Source: Maritalea mobilis (GTDB taxonomy: Bacteria; Pseudomonadota; Alphaproteobacteria; Rhodobacterales; Rhodobacteraceae). Taken from it: 64,000 bases of DNA. Numbering within the stretch: the first letter of the stretch is position 1; each line of letters opens with the position of its first letter. The stretch is taken from assembly GCF_019800885.1 (NCBI RefSeq), contig NZ_JAHVKE010000001.1, positions 930,001-994,000 on the forward strand, in the 5' to 3' direction. The notes below the pieces were generated by a model that worked only from the letters and a program-made list of their open reading frames with translations, was not told where the DNA came from and made no database searches. Position numbers and translations under genes: made by a program. Of the stretch, positions 17,555-28,071 are shown piece by piece.

Positions 17555-18463
17555 TCAGCGCGCAAACGCGACAGTTTCCCCCGTCCTGGCGAGCTTTTCG
17601 GCCTCTTTCAGCAGCGCCTCGGTGACTGGGGTGTGCGGTTCACGGAAGGGCGCGACCAGCCCGACAGCGTGATCGGCGCGCTGCCGGTCGAGGGGCAGGA
17701 TTCGCAAATCCGTGCCCTCGGCGAGGAACCGCGCCATCTCGGCGGGCAGGATCGTCACCCAGTCGCCCTGCCCCACATGGGCCACCAGAACGACAGTGGA
17801 ATTGCTTTCGACCTGCGCCTCGGGGGTGACGCCGGCCTCCATGAAGTTCTGGTTGATGATGCGCCGGTTCTGCATGTCGGGCGTCAGAAGGCACAAGCGG
17901 CACCCGGCAAGGTCCGACCAGCCGACGCTGTCCCGATCAGCCAGCGGGTGATCCGCGCGACAGACCAGCGTGTAGCGCTCGGTATAGATCGGCACGGTGG
18001 TGACCCGGCCCAGGGGTTCGTTGTCGAGATAGGACAGCCCCGCGTCGATCTCGAGGTTTTCCAGCATCGACAGGATCTCGGCAGAGGTACGCGACAGGAT
18101 GGTGAAGCGCAGCTTCGGATGCGCCTCGGCAAATCGCGCCGACAAGGCCGCCGCCCATGTCAGGGCGGTCGGGATCACGGCAAGGCGCACATGCCCGGCA
18201 AGCCCGTGCCGCGCGGCGCGCATCTCCTCGCGGAAGGCGCGGGCATCGCCGACCAGTTGACGCGCCCAGACCAAGGCGCGTTGCCCCTCGGGCGTCAGGC
18301 CGCCGTAGCGATGGCCGCGAAAGATCAGCTGGACGCCCAGCATCGCTTCCAGCTGCTTGATCCCTGTAGAGAGCGTCGGCTGCGTGATGCCGAGGCTTTC
18401 GGCGGCGCGGCCGAAATGCCCCTCCCGGGCGACGGCGATGAACATTTCAAGCTTGTTGATCAT
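17555..18463 (-). CDS. LysR-family transcriptional regulator, probable fds activator
   Basis: 302 aa. N-terminal LysR helix-turn-helix (FIAVAREGHFGRAAESLGITQPTLSTGIKQLE) and a C-terminal periplasmic-binding-like effector domain. It lies directly upstream of fdsG, same strand, in the position of FdsR, the formate-responsive LysR regulator described next to fds operons; I infer that role from context. A start at 18463 gives the expected MINKLEMFIAVA N-terminus. Confidence 0.87.
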   Translation of the reverse strand: MINKLEMFIAVAREGHFGRAAESLGITQPTLSTGIKQLEAMLGVQLIFRGHRYGGLTPEGQRALVWARQLVGDARAFREEMRAARHGLAGHVRLAVIPTALTWAAALSARFAEAHPKLRFTILSRTSAEILSMLENLEIDAGLSYLDNEPLGRVTTVPIYTERYTLVCRADHPLADRDSVGWSDLAGCRLCLLTPDMQNRRIINQNFMEAGVTPEAQVESNSTVVLVAHVGQGDWVTILPAEMARFLAEGTDLRILPLDRQRADHAVGLVAPFREPHTPVTEALLKEAEKLARTGETVAFAR

Positions 18464-18511
18464 GCACCCGACAGTGCAATCGTATCATCGTTTTTCAATC
18501 GAAAACTTCGA

Positions 18512-19474
18512 TCAGCCACCGTTCAACGGGTGGAAACAGGCGGCCGCCTGCCCCGCGCCGCCGGTTTCCAGGCGCGGCACCTCCTTGGCGCAGCGCTCGG
18601 TGGCGTAGGGACAGCGCGCACGGAACGCGCAACCCGTCGGCGGGTTCAGCGGGTCGGGCAACTCGGTTTCCCTGGCCTCGGGCGCGGTCAGCGGACGCCC
18701 CACGACCGGCGCGCTGTCGGCCAGCAGCTTGGTATAGGGATGGCGCGGGGCGCGGAACACGTCTTCGGCCCGGCCCAGTTCCACCAGCGACCCGAAATAC
18801 AGAACCGCGATACGGTCCGACACGGCCTCGACCACCGCGAGGTCGTGGGAGATGAACAGGTAGGTGAGCCCCAGTTCGGCCTTGAGTTCGGCCAGCAGGT
18901 TCAGCACCTGCGCCTGCACCGAGACATCCAGGGCCGAAACCGGCTCATCCAGGATCAGGATGCGCGCCTCGGCGGCCAGCGCCCGTGCGATGCCGATGCG
19001 CTGCGCCTGCCCGCCCGAAAACTCGTGCGGATAGCGGTCGAGGAAGTCCTCGCGCAGGCTGACCATGTCGAAGATCTCGGAAATCCGCTTGGCCCGCGCC
19101 GCCCGGTCCATCCCGTGCAACAGTTTCAAGGGCGCGTCCATGATCTGACGGATGGTCTTGCGCGGGTTCAGGCTGCTGATCGGGTCTTGAAACACGTACT
19201 GGATACGCTTGCCGAAGACCGCCGGGTCGGCATTGTCGAGCGCCGCGCCCTCGATCTCGATCGTGCCGGTCGTGGGCTCCAACAGCCCCACCAGCATCCG
19301 CGCCAGCGTGGACTTGCCACATCCGCTTTCGCCCACGATCCCAAGGGTTTCCCCCGGTGCGACCTCCAGCGAGATCGGGTGCACGGCCCGCACGCCCGGC
19401 CGTTCGGGGCCGAAAAGCCTGCGCCCCAGCGGAAAGGTCTTGGACAGGTCTTCGAGACGCAGGGCGGCGGTCAT
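18512..19474 (-). CDS. Peptide-type ABC transporter ATP-binding protein (DppF/OppF family)
   Basis: 320 aa. Walker A GESGCGKST, Q-loop VFQDPISSLNPRKT, signature EFSGGQAQRIGIARAL, Walker B LILDEPVSALDVS, switch His in FISHDLAVV, and the OppF C-terminal extension with Cys-rich GCAFRARCPYATERC characteristic of di/oligopeptide ATPases. The ATG at 19474 overlaps the stop of the upstream permease-ATPase fusion gene (ATGA). It is the last gene of the importer operon and pairs with the ATPase half of the fusion. Confidence 0.94.
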   Translation of the reverse strand: MTAALRLEDLSKTFPLGRRLFGPERPGVRAVHPISLEVAPGETLGIVGESGCGKSTLARMLVGLLEPTTGTIEIEGAALDNADPAVFGKRIQYVFQDPISSLNPRKTIRQIMDAPLKLLHGMDRAARAKRISEIFDMVSLREDFLDRYPHEFSGGQAQRIGIARALAAEARILILDEPVSALDVSVQAQVLNLLAELKAELGLTYLFISHDLAVVEAVSDRIAVLYFGSLVELGRAEDVFRAPRHPYTKLLADSAPVVGRPLTAPEARETELPDPLNPPTGCAFRARCPYATERCAKEVPRLETGGAGQAAACFHPLNGG

Positions 19475-21351
19475 TCGGCGGCCTCCTGTTCTGGCACGGG
19501 ATGCAGGCACCGCACGGCGCGGGCTCCGCTTGGCTCCAGGGCGATGTCGCCCTTGCGGCAATCCGGCTGCACGCGGGTGCAGCGCTCGGCAAAGGCGCAA
19601 CCCGGCGGCAGGTCGTTCACGGCAGGCGGCAGGCCCGGGATCGCCTCCAACCGCCGTCGCCCGCCGCCCAGTTCGGGTACGCAGGCCATCAGGCGCGCGG
19701 TATAAGGGTGGCGTGGCGTGTCGAGAATGTCGCGCGTCGGCCCCTCCTCGACGATGCGGCCGGCATACATGACGGCGACCCGGTCGCAGAGTTGCCCGAC
19801 CACGCCGAAATCATGGGTAATGAAGACGATGGCCAGCCCCCGTTCACGCCGCAGATCGTCCAGCAGCGACAGGATCTGCGCCTGCACGGTCACGTCCAGC
19901 GCGGTGGTGGGTTCATCGGCAATGATGACCTCGGGGTCATTGGCCAGCGCCATGGCAATGCCGACCCGCTGGCGCATGCCCCCGGACAACTCGTGCGGGT
20001 AGTTGTCGATCCGGCTGGCGGCGTTGGGGATGCGCACCGCCTCCAGCAACTCGATGGCCTTGGCGCGCCCCTCGGCCCCGCTGATGGCGCGATGCGCGGA
20101 AATCGCCTCGATCAACTGGTCGCCGATCCGGTAAAGCGGGTGCAGCGTGGCCAGCGGATCCTGAAAGATATAGGCGACCTTGCGGCCCCGGAGCGTGCGC
20201 AAGCGGCGGTAGGGTGCGCCGATCAGGTCCTCCCCCTCCAGATGCACGGACCCTCCGGTAACGATCCCGGGGGGCGAGGCGACAAGCCCCATCACCGACA
20301 GCGCCGTGACCGACTTGCCCGACCCGCTTTCGCCGATGATGCCAAGGCATTCGCCGGGCCGCACGCCAAGGGTCACGCCGCCCACTGCGCGATAGACGCG
20401 GTCCTTGACGCGAAACTGCGTCTCCAGGTCGGTCAGCGTCAGGATGCCCTCGCGCTTCGGCTCGACCGGCTTGCGGTCGCGGGCCACCAGCGTGGCCGGC
20501 AGCGGGCGGTTCAGCGCGCCGGATTTCAGGCGCGGGTCCAGCGCGTCGCGCACGCCGTCCCCCAACAGGTTGATCGCCATCACGATGACAAGGATCATCA
20601 TCCCCGGCACGATGGAGGTATGCGGGTTGGTGATCAGCGCCGAGCGCGCCTCGCCCAGCATGGAGCCGAGATCAGCCTGCGGCGGTTGCGAGCCCAGGCC
20701 GAGAAAGCTCAGGCCCGCGGTTTCAAGGATCATCCAGCCAACGGTCGTGGACATGGCGATCACGATGACCGGAATGACGTTGGGCAGGATCTCGGTCAGG
20801 ATGATGCGCGCGTCCGACATGCCCGACAGCCGCGCGGCATCGACGAATTCCTTGTTCGCAATCCCCACGGTGATGCCTCGGATGTTGCGCGCGAAGAACG
20901 GGATGTTGACGGCGGCCACCGCGATCAGCGCGTTCAGCAAGCCCGGCCCAAGGGCCGCGACGATGGCCAAGGCGAGTAGGATGTAGGGAAACGCCATCAG
21001 CATGTCGACGCCACGCATGATGATGTTGTCGGTGCGCCCGCCGTAATAGCCCGCGATGATGCCGATGGCCGCCCCGATCGTGGCCGCGATCAGCGCCGCG
21101 GCAAAGCCCACGGCGAGCGACAGGCGCGTGCCCCACATCAACCGGCTGAGCAGGTCGCGCCCGAGGTGGTCGGTGCCCAGCAAAGCCCCTTCGGAAAAGG
21201 GCGGCACGAAGCGGTTGGAGGTGTTCGTGACATCCGGATCGGGCAGCGGCAGGAGCGGCGTGATCAGGGCGAAAAACACCACCAGCGCCATGACGATCAG
21301 CCCGGCCAGCGCAAGACGGTTGCGCGCAAGCAGCCCCAGAAACGCCCTCAT
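19471..21351 (-). CDS. Fused ABC permease (DppC-type) and ATPase (DppD-type) for peptide-like substrates
   Basis: 626 aa. Residues 1 to about 285 are a complete DppC permease: six membrane helices, the [14 protein letters not shown] segment and an EAA loop ([24 protein letters not shown]). After a linker (about 285-310) comes a complete DppD ATPase with Walker A GESGSGKS, signature [30 protein letters not shown] and a C-terminal Cys-rich [16 protein letters not shown]. There is no stop or frameshift between halves. Such fusions are known in Rhodobacterales annotation. It overlaps the dppB-like gene at its 5' end (ATGA) and the second ATPase gene at its 3' end. Confidence 0.94.
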   Translation of the reverse strand: MRAFLGLLARNRLALAGLIVMALVVFFALITPLLPLPDPDVTNTSNRFVPPFSEGALLGTDHLGRDLLSRLMWGTRLSLAVGFAAALIAATIGAAIGIIAGYYGGRTDNIIMRGVDMLMAFPYILLALAIVAALGPGLLNALIAVAAVNIPFFARNIRGITVGIANKEFVDAARLSGMSDARIILTEILPNVIPVIVIAMSTTVGWMILETAGLSFLGLGSQPPQADLGSMLGEARSALITNPHTSIVPGMMILVIVMAINLLGDGVRDALDPRLKSGALNRPLPATLVARDRKPVEPKREGILTLTDLETQFRVKDRVYRAVGGVTLGVRPGECLGIIGESGSGKSVTALSVMGLVASPPGIVTGGSVHLEGEDLIGAPYRRLRTLRGRKVAYIFQDPLATLHPLYRIGDQLIEAISAHRAISGAEGRAKAIELLEAVRIPNAASRIDNYPHELSGGMRQRVGIAMALANDPEVIIADEPTTALDVTVQAQILSLLDDLRRERGLAIVFITHDFGVVGQLCDRVAVMYAGRIVEEGPTRDILDTPRHPYTARLMACVPELGGGRRRLEAIPGLPPAVNDLPPGCAFAERCTRVQPDCRKGDIALEPSGARAVRCLHPVPEQEAAE

Positions 21352-22295
21352 GTCTTGATCCTCGGGTCGAGCAGGCTTTGGGCGACATCGACGACGATGT
21401 TGAAGAACACGTAGCAGGCCGCGACGATGACCACGCCGCCCTGCACCAGCAGGATGTCACGCCGCAGGATCGCGTCGACCAGCATTCGCCCGATGCCGGG
21501 CCATTGGAAAACGACCTCGATATAGACCGCGCCGGACAGGACGAAACCTGCCTGGATGCCGAGAACCGGGATGATCGAGACCATGGCCGCGCGCAGCGCA
21601 TGGCGCCAGATAACCCCGCGCTCCGGAACGCCTTTTGCCCGTGCCGTGCGGATAAAATCCTGCCGCAGGACCTCCAGCATGGCGGACCGTGAGAGGCGCG
21701 CGATGACGCCGGTGGCGACGACCGACAGGGCGAAAGCGGGCATGACGAGGTGATCCAGAAGCGCCCAGATATCGCGGTCGCCATAGATGGGCCACATGCC
21801 CGAGGCGGGGAACCAGCGCAGGTTCACCGCGAAAGTCAGGATCATCATCATTCCCAGAAAAAACGAAGGAATAGAAATACCTAGCAGGACGACGAAGGTG
21901 ATGGCCTTGTCCGCCGCGCCGTATTGATTGGCCGCCGAGACCACGCCCGCCATGATCCCGAGTACCGAGCAGAAGACGAAGCTGGTGCCGGCCAGAACCA
22001 GCGTGGCGTTGAAGCGTTCCAGCACCTCGTCCAGCACGGGGCGGTTCAGCGCGAAGGAGCGCCCGAAATCGCCCTGCAGCATGTTGCCCAGCCAGATGAA
22101 ATACTGCTGCACCAAGGGCTTATCGAGGCCCAGATCCTCGTTCAGGGCGGCGACGTTTTCGGGCGTCGCATAGCTGCCGAGGATCGCCGTGGCCGGGTCG
22201 CCGGGGATCATCGCCATGATCGCGAAGACGATCACCGAGATGCCCAGAAGGACCGGAATGGCCGAGAGCAGGCGGCGGAGAATGTAGCGGGTCAT
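21348..22295 (-). CDS. Peptide-type ABC transporter permease (DppB/OppB family)
   Basis: 315 aa, six membrane helices with the DppB N-terminus (MTRYILRRLLSAIPVLLGISVIVF) and MIPGDPA motif, and the EAA loop RTARAKGVPERGVIWRHALRAAM. It forms the translocation channel together with the permease half of the fusion protein. It follows the binding-protein gene by 158 bases that carry two AT-rich palindromes and a strong GC-rich stem, and overlaps the fusion gene by four bases. Confidence 0.94.
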   Translation of the reverse strand: MTRYILRRLLSAIPVLLGISVIVFAIMAMIPGDPATAILGSYATPENVAALNEDLGLDKPLVQQYFIWLGNMLQGDFGRSFALNRPVLDEVLERFNATLVLAGTSFVFCSVLGIMAGVVSAANQYGAADKAITFVVLLGISIPSFFLGMMMILTFAVNLRWFPASGMWPIYGDRDIWALLDHLVMPAFALSVVATGVIARLSRSAMLEVLRQDFIRTARAKGVPERGVIWRHALRAAMVSIIPVLGIQAGFVLSGAVYIEVVFQWPGIGRMLVDAILRRDILLVQGGVVIVAACYVFFNIVVDVAQSLLDPRIKT

Positions 22296-22368
22296 CGGGC
22301 CCTTTCCGGCGAAAAACGCGAGTCACAGGGCGTACACACCCCGTACACAGCCTGTGCATACAGGCATG

Positions 22369-22411
22369 CAGAAATTCTCGAGAATTTCTGGACGGAATTC
22401 TCGAGAATTCC
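22369..22411. repeat. Two perfect AT-rich palindromes between binding protein and permease genes
   Basis: 22369-22390 (CAGAAATTCTC/GAGAATTTCTG) and 22394-22411 (GGAATTCTC/GAGAATTCC) are perfect inverted repeats sharing the AATTCTCGAGAATT core. They resemble, without matching, the palindrome of intergenic copies A and B. Confidence 0.75.
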
Positions 22412-22416
22412 GGGTC

Positions 22417-22447
22417 GGCCCCGGCGCGACCCTGTCGCGCCGGGGCC
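22417..22447 (-). terminator. Strong GC-rich stem-loop after the binding-protein gene
   Basis: A perfect 14-bp stem (GGCCCCGGCGCGAC / GTCGCGCCGGGGCC, 3-base loop) starts 6 bases after the binding-protein stop codon. No T-run follows. By analogy with malE-malF type operons, it probably protects the 3' end of the binding-protein mRNA or partially ends transcription, so that the binding protein outnumbers the membrane subunits. Confidence 0.65.
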
Positions 22448-22453
22448 AAGGGA

Positions 22454-24031
22454 TCAGTTCTTCACCACGTCGTCGAGCAGCAGGAAGAAGGACGGCTCGA
22501 GCGCGAAGCCATCGACCCGGTCGCTGGTGACCGCGTTCTGCACCCAGTTGGCGACGAAGACCCACGGGGCGTCTTCCTGCACGATCACCTGCATCTCGCG
22601 GTAAAGCTCGGCGCGGCGCGCCTGATCGGTGGCCGTGCGGGCCTCTTCCAGGAGCGCGTCGACCTCGGGGTTGGAGTAGTAGCCCGAGTTGAAGCCGCCG
22701 TTTTCGGGCCAGGCCTCGGTGCGCAGGGCGAGATAGGGCAGCGTGTCGGGATCGTTGGTCATCCACGCCATCTCGGCCATGTCGGCCTCGCCCTCCAGAC
22801 CCGGGTTCACGCGGCCGAGGAAGGTGTTCCACTCGTAGGTCTCAATGGTCACGTCAAAGCCCACGGCCTCCAGATCGGCCTGGATCGCGGTGCCCATAGC
22901 GACCGGATCGAGCATGCCAGAGCCGCCCTCGGTCACGTAGAAGGTGATCTCGGGGTTCTCGACGCCCGCCTCGGCCAGCAATGCGCGGGCGCGGTCGGGA
23001 TCGTAGGGATAGGGCTCCAACTCTTCGTTATAGGCCCAGGCGAAGGCGGGCGGGGTCGGGCCTGCGGCCACGGCGGCGGTGCCTTCAAGAACCTCGTCCA
23101 CCAATGCGGTCTTGTTGATCGCGTAGTTGGCCGCCTGCCGCACGAGTTGGTCGGTGAACGGGCCTTCGCGCATGTTGAGGATCAGGAACCAGACATGGGG
23201 GCCGGCCTGTTCGACGATGTTGAAGGCGTCGCCCTCGAACTCGGACAGGGCCACCGGGGGCACCTCGACCATCATGTCGATGCCGCCCGACAGCATTTCG
23301 GCCACACGGGTGTTGGCGTCGGTGATGGGGCGGAAGACCACGGCCTGAAGCGCGGGCGCGCCGTCCCAGTAATCGGGGTTCGCCTCGACCACCACGGCTT
23401 CGTTCGAGCGCCATTCGGCGAAGGTGAAGGCCCCGGTGCCGACCGGGTTGCGCCCGAACTCGGCCCCATGCTCCATCACCGCCGCGGGCGAGACGATCAG
23501 GCCGGTCGGATAGGCGAGGTTCGACAGGAAGGGCGCGTAGGGCGCGTTCAGCGTGAAGCGCACGGTCATGTCATCCACGGCCTCCACGCTTTCGACCGCC
23601 GAGAAGAAGAAGCTCAGCGGGAAGGGGCCGGTGTCGTGATAGGGGTGATCCTCGTTCAGCATCCGCTCGAAATTGAAGACCACGGCCTCGGCGTTGAAGG
23701 GCGTGCCGTCGTGAAACTCGACGCCGTCGCGCAGGCTGAAGGTGTAGACGGTGCCGTCCTCGGAAATCTCCCAGTCGGTGGCCAGTGCCGGTTCGACCTC
23801 GAGCGTGCCGGAGGCATAGCGCACAAGCCCGTCATAGACGTTCATCAGGATGCGGAAATCATTGACCGCCGTGACCGCGTGCGGGTCGAGCGCCTGCGGC
23901 TCGGCCACCTGTCCCACGACCAGGACACCGGGCGGCGTCTGCGCAGACACGGGCGAGAGCGCGGCGAGGGAAAGCGCAACGGCGGCCCCACCCGCGAGGA
24001 CCGCGCGGCGGGTCCAGTTCAACAAAGCCAT
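22454..24031 (-). CDS. Periplasmic peptide-type ABC substrate-binding protein (SBP family 5)
   Basis: 525 aa. Twin-Arg-like N-terminus (NWTRRAVLAGGAAVALSLAAL) and Ala-rich export signal cleaved near SPVSA-QTPPG; mature part is a DppA/OppA-like class C binding protein with LRDGVEFHDGTPFNAEAVVFNFERM and PVGTGAFTFAEW. The start ATG at 24031 is preceded by AGGAGAGGTGAAGAAA. It delivers substrate to the dppB-like permease and the fusion protein. Family members bind dipeptides, oligopeptides, glutathione or nickel; ligand not inferable. Two operator-like palindromes lie just upstream. Confidence 0.92.
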   Translation of the reverse strand: MALLNWTRRAVLAGGAAVALSLAALSPVSAQTPPGVLVVGQVAEPQALDPHAVTAVNDFRILMNVYDGLVRYASGTLEVEPALATDWEISEDGTVYTFSLRDGVEFHDGTPFNAEAVVFNFERMLNEDHPYHDTGPFPLSFFFSAVESVEAVDDMTVRFTLNAPYAPFLSNLAYPTGLIVSPAAVMEHGAEFGRNPVGTGAFTFAEWRSNEAVVVEANPDYWDGAPALQAVVFRPITDANTRVAEMLSGGIDMMVEVPPVALSEFEGDAFNIVEQAGPHVWFLILNMREGPFTDQLVRQAANYAINKTALVDEVLEGTAAVAAGPTPPAFAWAYNEELEPYPYDPDRARALLAEAGVENPEITFYVTEGGSGMLDPVAMGTAIQADLEAVGFDVTIETYEWNTFLGRVNPGLEGEADMAEMAWMTNDPDTLPYLALRTEAWPENGGFNSGYYSNPEVDALLEEARTATDQARRAELYREMQVIVQEDAPWVFVANWVQNAVTSDRVDGFALEPSFFLLLDDVVKN

Positions 24032-24064
24032 TTTCTTCACCTCTCCTGTCGAAACATTCTCGTA

Positions 24065-24077
24065 TTGATCATGATAA
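24065..24077. promoter_or_regulatory. GntR operator candidate 1 (TTGATCATGATAA)
   Basis: Core ATCATGAT palindrome 34 bases before the binding-protein start; a one-sided variant of the perfect site 17 bases further on. Confidence 0.55.
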
Positions 24078-24093
24078 ATTGAATGACGCCAAA

Positions 24094-24105
24094 TTATCAT
24101 GATAA
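24094..24105. promoter_or_regulatory. GntR operator candidate 2 (TTATCATGATAA)
   Basis: Perfect 12-bp palindrome in the divergent promoter region between the importer operon and the DUF1028 gene. A nearly identical site precedes the GntR gene itself, so it is a good candidate for shared control. Confidence 0.65.
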
Positions 24106-24136
24106 ATGCAAGGCTCATGGCAGCGGAGGCAGGCGC

Positions 24137-24862
24137 GTGACGATTTCGATCCTCGCATATGATGAAAAAACAGGCCTGATGGGCGGCGCGGCGGCCACAG
24201 GCAGCCTGTGCGTCGGCGGTTGGGTCCTGCGCGGCGACGCCGAATCGGGCATGTCGGCCAGCCAGGGCACCGCGCCTTCGACGCTGTGGGGCGACGGGGT
24301 GTTGCGCCTGATGCGGGACGGCGCCTCGGCCTCGGATGCGGTGGAGCGGATGGTTGCGCCAGACACGGGCCGCGCGCATCGGCAATTGGCGGCGCTGGAC
24401 CCCAGGGGCGGGACCGGCGCGCATACCGGCGGCGAGAGCGTTGCCTATGCAGATGCGACGGAAGCGCCGGGCGTCGTGGTCGCGGGCAACATGCTGACCG
24501 GGCCGGAGGTGATCGAGACCGCCCTGGCGCGCTATCTCGGGGCGGCGGACCGCCCCTTTGCCGAGCGCCTGCTGGTGGCGCTGGATGGCGCGGCGCAGGC
24601 GGGCGGCGATGCGCGCGGGCTGAAATCGGCGGCGCTGCTGGTCGTGTCGCGCCGTGCGGCGCCCCTGACGCTGCGCATCGATCATTCCGACCGGCCGCTG
24701 GCCGCGCTTGGCGATCTGTATCGCGTGGCCCATGCCGACCCGTATTTTGGCTGGACCAAAGTGGTGCCGGTGCTGGACGACCCCTACCGCGCGCCGCCTT
24801 CCGAGGCGGTGCCAGAGGTGCCCGAGCCGATCGTCGAGGCCTCACCGGCCGTGAAACGCTGA
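24137..24862 (+). CDS. DUF1028 family protein (Ntn-hydrolase-like)
   Basis: 241 aa, a family of unknown function assigned to the Ntn-hydrolase fold. Start is GTG at 24137, supported by GGAGG at 24125-24129; it gives N-terminus M-T-I-S-I-L-A-Y-D, so removal of Met would expose Thr2, a possible N-terminal nucleophile. Other conserved parts: GLMGGAAATGSLCVGG, the GMSASQGTAP stretch and VVAGNMLTG. An upstream in-frame ATG would bury Thr2 and lacks a ribosome site. It is divergent from the peptide importer and convergent with its presumed regulator (8-base gap), suggesting that it acts on the imported compound; the reaction is unknown. Confidence 0.85.
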   Translation: MTISILAYDEKTGLMGGAAATGSLCVGGWVLRGDAESGMSASQGTAPSTLWGDGVLRLMRDGASASDAVERMVAPDTGRAHRQLAALDPRGGTGAHTGGESVAYADATEAPGVVVAGNMLTGPEVIETALARYLGAADRPFAERLLVALDGAAQAGGDARGLKSAALLVVSRRAAPLTLRIDHSDRPLAALGDLYRVAHADPYFGWTKVVPVLDDPYRAPPSEAVPEVPEPIVEASPAVKR

Positions 24863-24870
24863 CCCCTGCC

Positions 24871-25626
24871 CTATTCCGCGATGAACCGGCGCAATACCTG
24901 CGCCTCCTGCCGCTGCATCAGCGCCTCGGCGGTTTCCATATGGGCGCGCATGATGGCACGGGCATCCTCGGCCCGTCCGTCGCGCAGGGCGGCGATCAGG
25001 TCGGTCTGGTAGGCGAGGCCCTTTTCGTACAGTTCGGGGTTGGGCGGGTCGTAGAGCTGCCGGTAAACGGTCAGGTCGGTCAGGATCCGGCCCATGAAGC
25101 TGACCACGAAGGCCAACAGCGGGTTGGTCGAGAAATTGGCCAGCCGCCGGTGAAAGGCGAGCGAGGCGACATGCTGGTCGCGTTCTTCCTCGGCGGTCTT
25201 GGCGGGCTCGGGGTATTGCGCGACCACGGCCTCGAGCGCGGCGAGTTGGTCGTCGGTCAGCTTACCGGCGAGCGAGGCGGCCAGTTCAGGCTCCAGCACG
25301 CGGCGCAATTGGTAGATATCCGCGACCGATAATTCGTTGAAATAGAAGTAGTTGGCAAGCAGAGCCTTGGCGCGGTCGGCGGTGACCTCGCCGATGAAAC
25401 TGCCGCCGCCGGGGCCGGTGCGGGTTTCGATCAACCCCTGGGCTTCGAGGATGCGCATCGCCTCGCGGATGGTGCCCTTGGCCATGCCGAAGCGTTCCAT
25501 CAACTCGGCCTCCGACGGCAGACGATCGCCCTTTTGCAGGTTGCGCTCGACCACCCAGTCCTTGATCGCGTCGGCCACGCGCACGGGGCGCGAGCGGCGG
25601 GGTTTTTCGGCGGAGGCGGCGGTCAT
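24871..25626 (-). CDS. GntR-family transcriptional regulator, FadR/FCD subfamily
   Basis: 251 aa. N-terminal winged helix (GDRLPSEAELMERFGMAKGTIREAMRILEAQGLIETRTGPGGG) and an all-helical FCD ligand domain whose metal-type Asp/His residues (LRRVLEPELAASLA; FHRRLANFSTNP) are visible. An almost perfect TTATCATGATGA palindrome lies 33 bases before its start, and related sites lie between the importer and DUF1028 genes. It is therefore probably an autoregulated repressor of that locus whose ligand is the transported substrate or a product of it. Confidence 0.92.
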   Translation of the reverse strand: MTAASAEKPRRSRPVRVADAIKDWVVERNLQKGDRLPSEAELMERFGMAKGTIREAMRILEAQGLIETRTGPGGGSFIGEVTADRAKALLANYFYFNELSVADIYQLRRVLEPELAASLAGKLTDDQLAALEAVVAQYPEPAKTAEEERDQHVASLAFHRRLANFSTNPLLAFVVSFMGRILTDLTVYRQLYDPPNPELYEKGLAYQTDLIAALRDGRAEDARAIMRAHMETAEALMQRQEAQVLRRFIAE

Positions 25627-25658
25627 GGCTGTCGTCGGTCACCTGGGGATCGGGTGAT

Positions 25659-25670
25659 TTATCATGATGA
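25659..25670. promoter_or_regulatory. GntR operator candidate 3 (TTATCATGATGA)
   Basis: 11 of 12 bases match the perfect palindrome at 24094. It lies just upstream of the GntR gene, a position fitting autoregulation. Confidence 0.6.
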
Positions 25671-25690
25671 ATGGCGCGCGGCCTTGCAAT

Positions 25691-25720
25691 GAAAAGGGGC
25701 CGCGCATGACGCGCGGCCCC
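25691..25720 (-). terminator. Rho-independent terminator of katG
   Basis: 10-bp GC stem (GGGGCCGCGC / GCGCGGCCCC, 5-base loop) followed on the minus strand by TTTTC, 36 bases after the katG stop. Confidence 0.85.
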
Positions 25721-25755
25721 GGTCCCCTGTTCGCAATGGGGATCTTCTCAGCGGA

Positions 25756-28008
<2,253 letters not shown>

Positions 28009-28056
28009 CTAGCATGAGTATTCGATTAGTTTTAGTTGGATTTCCTGATTGTCATG

Positions 28057-28071
28057 ATAAGTTCATCTTAT
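28057..28071. promoter_or_regulatory. Possible OxyR/LysR operator (ATAAG-N5-CTTAT)
   Basis: 15-bp inverted repeat at the oxyR start codon within the katG-oxyR divergent gap, next to AT-rich GATTAGTTTTAGTTGG. Position fits autoregulation; match to the E. coli ATAG-N7-CTAT consensus is only partial. Confidence 0.4.

Noticed and set aside
17633-19705. 690-aa open frame on the plus strand
   Set aside because: Runs antisense through the LysR gene and two ABC genes; composition is typical of GC-rich shadow translation.
28049-28060. TTGTCATGATAA between katG and oxyR as another GntR site
   Set aside because: Only one half is conserved and context is oxidative stress, not the importer; more likely chance or part of an OxyR region.
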